Origin: Streptomyces sp. DH-12 | Lineage (GTDB): Bacteria; Actinomycetota; Actinomycetes; Streptomycetales; Streptomycetaceae | Assembly: GCF_002899455.1 (NCBI RefSeq) | Contig: NZ_PPFB01000001.1 | Location: 2,170,001-2,234,000 of the forward strand | Reading direction: 5' to 3' | DNA: 64,000 bases | Part shown: positions 57,596 to 64,000 of the stretch, one piece after another | How positions within the stretch are numbered: the first letter of the stretch is position 1 | How the letters are laid out: each line of letters opens with the position of its first letter | Notes under the pieces: model-generated | Database searches by the model: none | Seen by the model: only the letters and a program-made list of their open reading frames with translations | What the model was told of the DNA's origin: nothing | Translations under genes and position numbers: made by a program

Positions 57596-57790
57596 TCAGC
57601 GCAGTTCCCGGGGGACGCCCATCACGGAGCAGACCACCTGCCAGACGTCCTTGGCGTCCCAGCCGGCCGCCAGCGCCTCGTGGACGGTCCGTCCGCCGAG
57701 TTCGGACATGACATGGTCGCGCGCGAAGGTGTCGGCGTAGCCCGCGCCGAAGTACTCCGTCATGCGCTCCCAGAAAACCGTCAACCGCAT
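57596..57790 (-). CDS. DUF3046 protein
   Basis: 64 residues. MRLTVFWERMTEYFGAGYADTFARDHV opens the family; WDAKDVWQVVCSVMGVPRELR closes it. Small actinobacterial helical protein often next to recA, function unknown. ATG with GGGAGG just upstream; GATACT 7 nt upstream would also allow a leaderless start. Followed by the AI-2E gene on the same strand. Confidence 0.9.
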   Translation of the reverse strand: MRLTVFWERMTEYFGAGYADTFARDHVMSELGGRTVHEALAAGWDAKDVWQVVCSVMGVPRELR

Positions 57791-57870
57791 GCCTCCCAGT
57801 ATCCCGCCTGCGAGGGTGCCACCGGCCCACGGGCCCTGCGGGGCTCCGTGGCGCCCCTACGGTCGGTGCC

Positions 57871-58806
57871 ATGGCCGACACCGCAGCCGTACCGCTCACC
57901 CCGACACCCTCTTCGCAGGGCGCGCTCGCGCGCGCGGAGCGCTTCGTGTGGCTCACCGCGCGCGTACTGGAGCAGCGCCTGTTCGCCCACCACTTCCGCG
58001 ACGGCGCCGCAGGCCCCGTGGAGACGGCGCTGGAGGCGTACCGGAACGACGACGGCGGCTACGGTCACGCGCTGGAGCCCGCCCTGCGCGGACCGGCCAG
58101 CCTGCCCGCCCACATCGCACGCGCGCTGCACGTGCTCGACGCGGTGGGACGCTGCGACGCGCGCCGCGCGGAGGACGTGTGCCGTTATCTGACGTCCGTC
58201 TCGACGGCGGAAGGTGCGCTCCCGTGCGTCCGCCCGGCCGGGAGCGGCGACGATCCGGCCGACGCGCCCGGCTCGCTGTCGGCCACCGCACCGGTGGTGG
58301 GGCTGCTGCACCGCAACGAGGTGTGGCACCCGTGGCTGTTCCGCGCGACCCACTTCTGCCGGCAGGCCGTGGAGTCGCTGGAGACGGCACGCTCCGACGA
58401 GGTGGAGGCCGCCGTGCTCTTCCTCGACCACGCCCCGGACCGCGCCCGCGCGGAGGCCGCCGCCGAGCGACTGGGCCGCCTGGTGCGCCGGGAGCGGCTG
58501 GTGGAGCTCGGCCCGGACGGCCCCGGCGCGCAACGGGGCGCCCCCGGCCGCACCCCGGGCGACCGCCGCTTCCCGCACGACTACGCGCGGACGCCGGACT
58601 CACTGGCGCGCGCGTGGTTCACCGACGCGGAGATGGATCGTTCCCTGGACCGCCTCGCGGCCGGGCAGCAGGACGACGGAGGCTGGCCCGCCCGCCGGTC
58701 CCCGGGCGCCTCCGAACCCGCCCCGGGCGCCCTCGCGGAGTCCCGCCCCATCGCGACGATCGAGGCACTGCGCACCCTGGCCGCGTACGGCCGCCCCCTC
58801 GCCTGA
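57871..58806 (+). CDS. prenyltransferase / squalene-cyclase-repeat-like protein
   Basis: 311 residues, soluble alpha-helical. Two segments recall the QW/terpene-cyclase repeats: EAYRNDDGGYGHALEPALRG (about 50) and AAGQQDDGGWPARR (about 275). Between them run helical repeats (ARALHVLDAVGRCDARRAEDV). The catalytic Asp-rich motifs of cyclases are not visible, so a non-enzymatic or different hydrolase role is possible. TACGGT lies 7 nt before the ATG with no ribosome site (leaderless pattern). Confidence 0.7.
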   Translation: MADTAAVPLTPTPSSQGALARAERFVWLTARVLEQRLFAHHFRDGAAGPVETALEAYRNDDGGYGHALEPALRGPASLPAHIARALHVLDAVGRCDARRAEDVCRYLTSVSTAEGALPCVRPAGSGDDPADAPGSLSATAPVVGLLHRNEVWHPWLFRATHFCRQAVESLETARSDEVEAAVLFLDHAPDRARAEAAAERLGRLVRRERLVELGPDGPGAQRGAPGRTPGDRRFPHDYARTPDSLARAWFTDAEMDRSLDRLAAGQQDDGGWPARRSPGASEPAPGALAESRPIATIEALRTLAAYGRPLA

Positions 58807-58850
58807 GGCGCACGGCAGCCCGCGCGAGGACCGGACGAGGCCGCCTCGCC

Positions 58851-59159
58851 TCACCCGCCCAGGGCCCGCACCCCCGCCGTCACGAGCACGGCCGCCGCCA
58901 CCACGAGCAGGAACGGCGCACGCAGCAGGAGCGCCACGGCGGCGGCCGCCAGACCGGCGGCCCGCGCGTCCAGCACCAGGGCGCGTCCGTCCGCGAAGGC
59001 CTGCTGGGCCGTGAGGGCGGCGAGCAGGGCGACGGGCAGCAGCGCGGCGAGCCGGCGCACGAGGGGCCGTTCGAGGGCCCCGGCGGGCACCAGCAGCCCG
59101 GCGAGCTTCATGGCGTAGCAGCCGACGACGGTCAGACCGATCGCGAGCCAGATGGTCAC
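58851..59159 (-). CDS. azlD: branched-chain amino acid exporter small subunit AzlD
   Basis: 102 residues, about three to four helices: VTIWLAIGLTVVGCYAMKLAGLLVP, VRRLAALLPVALLAALTAQQAF, RAAGLAAAAVALLLRAPFLLVVAAAVLVTAGVRAL. Partner of AzlC in amino-acid export. GTG start overlaps the azlC stop (GTGA), translational coupling. Confidence 0.9.
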   Translation of the reverse strand: MTIWLAIGLTVVGCYAMKLAGLLVPAGALERPLVRRLAALLPVALLAALTAQQAFADGRALVLDARAAGLAAAAVALLLRAPFLLVVAAAVLVTAGVRALGG

Positions 59160-59977
59160 CGCTCCTCCTCCCTCATGTGGTCGCGCGACGCGTTCCTGCG
59201 GCCGTGCGCCCACAGGACGACCGGTGCCGCGAGCGCGGCCACCAGGACCGGGACGCCGGCGGGCAGGACGGGCAGCAGGCCGAGCCCCAGCAGCACGGCG
59301 AGCGCGGCGACGGCCCGCTCGGCGCCGGTCCGCAGCATGGGCGCGAGCAACGCCAGGAAAACGGCGGGTCCGGCCGCGTCCAGGCCCCACGCGTCGGTGT
59401 CCCCGATGGCGTCCGCGCCCAGCGCGCCGAGCAGTGTCGTGAGGTTCCACAGGATGTAGAGGCTGAGCCCGGTGACCAGGAAGCCGATGCGGGCGCTGCG
59501 CCGGGTGGGCTGGGCGAGCGAGACGGCGGCGGTCTCGTCGATCACCCACTGAGCGGCGAACGGCCGCATCGCGCGGGGCAGCGCCAGCAGCTGCGACAGC
59601 CGCAGCCCGTAGAAGGCGTTGCGCACGCCCAGGAAGAACGCGCCCGCGGCGGCCGTGACGGCTCCGCCGCCCGCTGCCAGCGCTCCCACCAGGGCGAACT
59701 GGGAGGCGCCGGTGAACACCAGCAGGCTGAGCGCACAGGTCTGGAGCAGACTGAGCCCGTTGCCCGCCGAGGTCACGCCGAAGGCGAACCCGGAGAGTCC
59801 GACGGCGACCCCGACACCGAGGGCGTCCCGCACGACGGCGCCGTCCGGCTTCCCTCCGCCCTCGGGGAGTGCGTTCCCCCCGCCCTCGGGGAGTGCGTTG
59901 CCTCCTGCCTCAGGAGATGCGTTCCCTCCGATGTCGGATCGTATGTCCGTGTGCTGTGCTGTCCGTTCCGCTGCCAC
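59156..59977 (-). CDS. azlC: branched-chain amino acid exporter AzlC (start uncertain)
   Basis: 273 residues from GTG 59977; more probably it starts at GTG 59833 (VRDALGVGVAVGLSGF), giving 225 residues, the usual size. The longer form adds about 48 residues encoded by 24-bp repeats (GGGNALPE units). Family features: GFAFGVTSAGNGLSLLQTCALSLLVFTGASQFALVG, NAFYGLRLSQLL, AAQWVIDETAAVSLAQ, and FLVTGLSLYILWNLTTLLGALG. Five-plus helices. The 5' region overlaps the 3' end of the araC-type gene in another frame (see finding). Regulated presumably by that AraC protein. Confidence 0.75.
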   Translation of the reverse strand: MAAERTAQHTDIRSDIGGNASPEAGGNALPEGGGNALPEGGGKPDGAVVRDALGVGVAVGLSGFAFGVTSAGNGLSLLQTCALSLLVFTGASQFALVGALAAGGGAVTAAAGAFFLGVRNAFYGLRLSQLLALPRAMRPFAAQWVIDETAAVSLAQPTRRSARIGFLVTGLSLYILWNLTTLLGALGADAIGDTDAWGLDAAGPAVFLALLAPMLRTGAERAVAALAVLLGLGLLPVLPAGVPVLVAALAAPVVLWAHGRRNASRDHMREEER

Positions 59978-60843
59978 GCCCCGGACGCTACGGAAAGGCC
60001 GCCGCGCGCGTCTTGTACGTTCTTGCGCTCGCGCTGGTAGGCGCCCGGCGGGACGCCGACGATGCGGCCGAAGTGCCGGTTGAGGTGCGGCTGGTCGGTG
60101 AAGCCCACGGTGACGGCCGCCTCGGACGGTGTCGTCCCGGCGTCCAGCAGCCGCCGGGCCCTCCGTACGCGCGCGTCGGTGAGCCAGGTGTGCGGGGGCA
60201 TGCCGTAGGAGTCGCGGAAGGCGCGCAGCAGGGCGAACGGGCTGGTGCCGAGGTCGGCGGCGAGCTGCTCCAGGGTGGGCGGGGCGGCCATGCGCTCCTC
60301 GAGCACGGCACGCGCGCGTGCCGCGGTCCGGGCGCCGGCCGTGCGGACCTCACGCCGGGGCAGGGCGCCGCCGTTCAGCCGCAGCAGCCGGGTCACCACG
60401 ACCCGCAGCAGGGTGTCGGCGGCGAGCGCGTTGCCCTCGTCGGTGGCCCGGAGCACGCGGTGGACGAGCCGGACCGTGTACGGGTCCTCGAGGACCGGCG
60501 TGACGAAACCCGGGGTGCCGCGCAGGGTGGTGGTCTCGGCGGCGATCGCGGCCACCACGTCCGGCGAGGGGTAGACGGCCCCGTACTGCCAGCCCTCGGG
60601 AACGCCCGCCCGGCCGGTGTGAGGCGTGTCGGGGTTGACCAGGGCGAGGGCGCCGACGCCCGCGTACTGGTCGGTGCCGCCGTGGTGGAAGACCTCGACG
60701 CCGTCGGCGATGGCGGCGATCACGAAGTGCTCGTGGGTGTGCCGGACGAACGACTTGCGGATGTAGCGGGCACGCAGCAGGTCGACACCGGGCAGTTCCT
60801 CGTACCGCCAGTGCCGCGCCCGTTCCCCGCGCGATTCCGCCAT
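59773..60843 (-). CDS. AraC-family regulator upstream of azlCD
   Basis: 356 codons open. N-terminal cupin sensor: RARYIRKSFVRHTHEHFVIAAI and FHHGGTDQYAGVGALALVNPDTPHTGRAG. C-terminal double helix-turn-helix (about 190-285): PPTLEQLAADLGTSPFALLRAFRD and PSEAAVTVGFTDQPHLNRHFGRIVGVPPGAYQRER. The domain ends near residue 287; the remaining 70 codons (SVASGAWQRN... to SGSPSDSPGSPSA) are low-complexity, include the 24-bp repeats and overlap azlC. An older stop was probably lost. ATG start; GACAAT lies 6 nt upstream. Probably controls azlCD in response to amino acids. Confidence 0.85.
   Translation of the reverse strand: MAESRGERARHWRYEELPGVDLLRARYIRKSFVRHTHEHFVIAAIADGVEVFHHGGTDQYAGVGALALVNPDTPHTGRAGVPEGWQYGAVYPSPDVVAAIAAETTTLRGTPGFVTPVLEDPYTVRLVHRVLRATDEGNALAADTLLRVVVTRLLRLNGGALPRREVRTAGARTAARARAVLEERMAAPPTLEQLAADLGTSPFALLRAFRDSYGMPPHTWLTDARVRRARRLLDAGTTPSEAAVTVGFTDQPHLNRHFGRIVGVPPGAYQRERKNVQDARGGLSVASGAWQRNGQHSTRTYDPTSEGTHLLRQEATHSPRAGGTHSPRAEGSRTAPSCGTPSVSGSPSDSPGSPSA
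59850..59921. repeat. three 24-bp tandem repeats
   Basis: Units at 59850-59873, 59874-59897 and 59898-59921. The first two are nearly identical; the third has several changes. In one minus-strand frame they encode the GGNALPEG motif of AzlC's N-terminus; in another they encode the AraC tail (THSPRAGG). Confidence 0.85.
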
Positions 60844-60917
60844 ACCGTCATTGTCACGCGGCCCGTCCGGTGCCCCGGACCGGCCCGATTGTCAGTGGCC
60901 GGGTGCACGATGGACGC

Positions 60918-63900
60918 ATGGTCAGCGATCCGCGCCGAGCCCTGGACGGTTTCTCCCCGGCGACCCGTGCCTGGTTCACGGGGGCCTTCTCCGCGCCCAC
61001 CGCCGCCCAGGCCGGCGCCTGGCAGGCCATCGGTGCGGGCTCGGACGTGCTGGTGGTGGCCCCCACGGGATCCGGCAAGACGCTGGCCGCGTTCCTCGCC
61101 GCCCTGGACCAGCTCGCCTCGACGCCCCCTCCGGCCGACCCCAGGAAGCGCTGCCGGGTGCTGTACGTCTCCCCGCTCAAGGCGCTCGCCGTCGACGTCG
61201 AGCGCAATCTGCGCAGCCCCCTGACCGGCATCCGGCAGGAGGCCGTGCGTATGGGGATGCCCGAGCCGGAGGTGAAGGTCGGCATCCGCTCGGGCGACAC
61301 CCCGCCCGCCGAGCGCCGTTCCCTCGCCACGCGGCCGCCGGACATCCTGATCACCACGCCCGAGTCGCTGTTCCTGATGCTGACGTCCGCCACGCGCGAC
61401 GCGCTCGCGGGCGTGGAGACGGTGATCCTCGACGAGGTGCACGCGGTCGCGGGCACCAAGCGCGGCGCCCACCTGGCGCTGTCCCTGGAGCGGCTGGACG
61501 AGCTGCTGCCGCAGCCGGCCCGCCGCATCGGCCTGTCGGCGACGGTGCGCCCGGTGGACGAGGTGGCGCGCTTCCTGTCCCCGCGCCGCACGACGGAGAT
61601 CGTGCAGCCGGAGTCGGGCAAGGAGTTCGACCTGTCCGTGGTGGTGCCGGTCGAGGACCTGGGCGAGCTGGGCGGCTCCCCGGTCCCGGAGAGTCCGGAG
61701 GGCGCGGAGCGGCCGTCGATCTGGCCGCATGTCGAGGAGCGGATCACCGACCTGGTGCAGTCGCACCGCTCGACCATCGTGTTCGCGAACTCCCGCCGGC
61801 TCGCCGAGCGTCTGTGCAACCGGCTCAACGAGATCGCGTACGAGCGGGCCACCGGCGAGCCGCCGCCCGAGCACCACTCCCCCGCCGAGCTGATGGGCGG
61901 TTCCGGAGCCGCCCAGGGCGCGCCGGCGGTCATCGCGCGGGCGCACCACGGCTCGGTGTCCAAGGAGCAGCGCGCCCAGGTGGAGGAGGACCTGAAGGCG
62001 GGCCGGCTGCCCGCGGTGGTCGCCACGTCCAGCCTGGAGCTGGGCATCGACATGGGCGCCGTCGACCTGGTGGTGCAGGTCGAGTCGCCGCCGTCGGTGG
62101 CGTCCGGACTCCAGCGCGTGGGCCGCGCGGGCCATCAGGTGGGCGCGGTGTCCACGGGCGTGGTGTTCCCGAAGTACCGGGGAGACCTGGTGCAGGCCGC
62201 CGTCGTCACGGAGCGGATGCGCACGGGGGCGATCGAGTCCCTGCGCGTCCCGTCGAACCCGCTGGACGTCCTGGCGCAGCAGCTCGTGGCGATGACGGCG
62301 ATGGACACCTGGCAGTTCGACGACCTGCTGGCGGTGGTCCGCCGGGCGGCCCCGTTCGCCTCGCTGCCGGAGTCCGCGTTCACGTCCGTGCTGGACATGC
62401 TCGCCGGCCGCTACCCGTCGGACGCCTTCGCGGAGCTGCGCCCGCGCGTGGTGTGGGACCGGGTCACCGGCGAGATCACCGGACGCCCCGGCGCCCAGCG
62501 CCTGGCCGTCACCTCGGGCGGCACGATTCCCGACCGCGGCCTGTTCGGCGTGTTCCTGGCGGGCGCCGACCCCAAGAAGGGCGGGGGCCGGGTCGGCGAG
62601 CTGGACGAGGAGATGGTCTACGAATCGCGCGTGGGCGACGTCTTCACGCTCGGCACCAGTTCGTGGCGCATCGAGGACATCACACGCGACCGCGTCCTGG
62701 TCTCCCCCGCGCCGGGTGTGCCGGGCCGGCTGCCGTTCTGGAAGGGCGACCAGCTGGGCCGGCCGCTGGAGCTGGGCCGCGCGCTGGGCGCGTTCCTGCG
62801 CGAAGTGGGCTCGCTGTCCGACGAGGACGCCCGGCTGCGGCTGCTGGCGGCGGGGCTGGACGCCTGGGCCGCGGACAACGTGCTGTCGTACCTGGCGGAG
62901 CAGCGCGAGGCGTGCGGCCACATCCCGGACGACCGCACCATCGTGGTCGAGCGCTTCCGTGACGAACTGGGCGACTGGCGCGTCGTCGTGCACTCCCCGT
63001 TCGGCGCCCAGGTGCACGCCCCGTGGGCGCTCGCGCTCGGCGCCCGCCTCTCCGAGCGGTACGGCATGGACGCCCAGGTGATGCACGCCGACGACGGCAT
63101 CGTGCTGCGCCTCCCGGACGCCGACCTGATGGGCCTGGACCTGCTCGACCAGGAGCCGTCGAAGACCGGCGCCGCGTACGACGCGGACCAGGCCCCCGTG
63201 GGCGCCGCCGACGTCGTCTTCGACAAGGGCGAGGTCGACCAGGTCGTCACCGACCAGGTCGGCGGCTCGGCCCTGTTCGCCTCCCGGTTCCGCGAGTGCG
63301 CCGCCCGCGCGCTGCTGCTGCCGCGCCGCAACCCGGGCCGGCGCACCCCGCTGTGGCAGCAGCGCCAGCGCGCCTCCCAGCTGCTCCAGGTGGCCGGCGA
63401 GTTCGGCTCGTTCCCGATCGTCCTCGAGGCGGTCCGGGAATGCCTCCAGGACGTGTTCGACGTCCCCGGTCTGGTCGAGCTGATGGGCGACCTGGAGTCC
63501 CGCAAGGTGCGGCTGGTCGAGGTCACCACCCCGGAGCCGTCCCCCTTCGCCCGCTCCCTGCTGTTCGGGTACGTCGCCCAGTTCCTCTACGAGGGCGACT
63601 CCCCGCTCGCCGAGCGCCGGGCCGCCGCCCTGTCGCTGGACTCCCGGCTGCTCGCGGAACTGCTCGGCCGGGCGGAGCTGCGCGAGCTGCTGGACGCCGA
63701 GGTGCTCACCGGGCTGGAGCGCGAGCTGCAGTGGCTCACCGAGGACCGGCGCGCGAAGGACGCGGAGAGCGTCGCCGACCTGCTGCGCCTGCTCGGCCCG
63801 CTGACCGACGCCGAGCTGGCCGAGCGGGGCGCCGAGCCGTCGTGGGCGCAGGAGCTGGCCTCCGCGAGACGCGCCATCCGGGTGCGCATCGCGGGCGAGG

Positions 63901-64000
63901 ACCACTGGGCGGCCGTCGAGGACGCGGGCCGGTTGCGCGACGCGCTGGGCACGGCGCTGCCGGTCGGCGTGCCCGAGGCGTTCACCGAACCCGTCAAGGA
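60918..64000 (+). CDS. lhr: Lhr-type ATP-dependent helicase, 3' end cut by window
   Basis: At least 1027 residues, still open at the window edge; the full protein is normally about 1500. ATG (MVSDPRRALDGFSP) is chosen; no ribosome site, CACGAT 6 nt upstream. Superfamily 2: FSAPTAAQAGAW, motif I VVAPTGSGKTLAAF (about 45), VSPLKALAVDVE, DILITTPESL, motif II ILDEVHAV (about 175), GLSATV, STIVFANSRRLAERL, HHGSVSKEQR, motif V ATSSLELGIDMG, motif VI QRVGRAGH (about 385). The Lhr core winged helix and beta domain follow. 3'-5' helicase on RNA-DNA hybrids induced by DNA damage in mycobacteria. Confidence 0.95.
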   Translation, partial: MVSDPRRALDGFSPATRAWFTGAFSAPTAAQAGAWQAIGAGSDVLVVAPTGSGKTLAAFLAALDQLASTPPPADPRKRCRVLYVSPLKALAVDVERNLRSPLTGIRQEAVRMGMPEPEVKVGIRSGDTPPAERRSLATRPPDILITTPESLFLMLTSATRDALAGVETVILDEVHAVAGTKRGAHLALSLERLDELLPQPARRIGLSATVRPVDEVARFLSPRRTTEIVQPESGKEFDLSVVVPVEDLGELGGSPVPESPEGAERPSIWPHVEERITDLVQSHRSTIVFANSRRLAERLCNRLNEIAYERATGEPPPEHHSPAELMGGSGAAQGAPAVIARAHHGSVSKEQRAQVEEDLKAGRLPAVVATSSLELGIDMGAVDLVVQVESPPSVASGLQRVGRAGHQVGAVSTGVVFPKYRGDLVQAAVVTERMRTGAIESLRVPSNPLDVLAQQLVAMTAMDTWQFDDLLAVVRRAAPFASLPESAFTSVLDMLAGRYPSDAFAELRPRVVWDRVTGEITGRPGAQRLAVTSGGTIPDRGLFGVFLAGADPKKGGGRVGELDEEMVYESRVGDVFTLGTSSWRIEDITRDRVLVSPAPGVPGRLPFWKGDQLGRPLELGRALGAFLREVGSLSDEDARLRLLAAGLDAWAADNVLSYLAEQREACGHIPDDRTIVVERFRDELGDWRVVVHSPFGAQVHAPWALALGARLSERYGMDAQVMHADDGIVLRLPDADLMGLDLLDQEPSKTGAAYDADQAPVGAADVVFDKGEVDQVVTDQVGGSALFASRFRECAARALLLPRRNPGRRTPLWQQRQRASQLLQVAGEFGSFPIVLEAVRECLQDVFDVPGLVELMGDLESRKVRLVEVTTPEPSPFARSLLFGYVAQFLYEGDSPLAERRAAALSLDSRLLAELLGRAELRELLDAEVLTGLERELQWLTEDRRAKDAESVADLLRLLGPLTDAELAERGAEPSWAQELASARRAIRVRIAGEDHWAAVEDAGRLRDALGTALPVGVPEAFTEPVK

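Noticed and set aside
60720..63905. 1061-codon open frame on the minus strand over lhr
   Set aside because: Antisense shadow of lhr; Arg/His/Gly-rich translation without any known motif, while the plus strand shows all helicase motifs.

Overview
The window is chromosomal DNA of a Streptomyces species: very GC-rich, with third codon positions almost always G or C. Its gene order parE, hrdB, whiH, rnhB, nrdRJ, lexA, hflX, rshA, dapF, miaA, miaB, gluABCD, recX, recA, lhr matches, from memory, the core-arm stretch around SCO5822 to SCO5761 of S. coelicolor. Both ends cut genes: parE lacks its 3' end and lhr its 3' end. I saw no rRNA, tRNA, CRISPR array, insertion sequence or prophage, so this is conserved core with a few lineage-specific insertions.

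Bases 1-9.5 kb: topoisomerase IV subunit ParE, a small zinc-ribbon protein, a secreted trypsin-like protease, the principal sigma factor HrdB, the sporulation regulator WhiH, an ABC protein with degenerate ATPase motifs and a Nudix protein with a winged-helix tail. 9.6-16 kb: a DUF4192 protein divergent from a RecQ helicase fused to a phosphoribosyltransferase-like tail, two uncharacterised proteins and RNase HII. 16-22 kb: a TetR/MFS efflux pair with two visible operators, then an ADP-ribosylglycohydrolase-like protein, a histidine phosphatase, a YdbC-like protein and a TerD protein.

22-32 kb: class II ribonucleotide reductase NrdJ with its repressor NrdR, divergent from lexA; the shared intergenic region holds two candidate NrdR boxes 31 bp apart and an SOS box. 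Then a DinG-type helicase, a secreted serine protease lipoprotein and a truncated tandem copy of it. 32-44 kb: HflX, an M1 aminopeptidase, RshA (RelA/SpoT homologue), DapF, and the tRNA-modification genes miaA and miaB surrounding two small acidic/charged proteins and a dioxygenase-like protein.

44-54 kb: a MazG-like/membrane protein pair, an orphan TAXI binding protein, the GluR-GluK two-component system and the divergent glutamate importer gluABCD, followed by an FAD monooxygenase. 54-64 kb: recX-recA with an SOS box, an AI-2E-type membrane protein, DUF3046, a prenyltransferase-like protein, an AraC-AzlC-AzlD operon and the Lhr helicase.

A common theme is replication, repair and dNTP supply (ParE, RecQ, RNase HII, NrdRJ, LexA, DinG, RecA-RecX, Lhr). 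At the DNA level the notable signals are paired operators, many perfect 12-20 bp terminator stems, DnaA-box-like 9-mers in three promoters, and at least eight genes with a TANNNT hexamer 6-7 nt before the start codon and no ribosome binding site, suggesting leaderless transcripts. Everything is read by eye; no alignment or database search was run.
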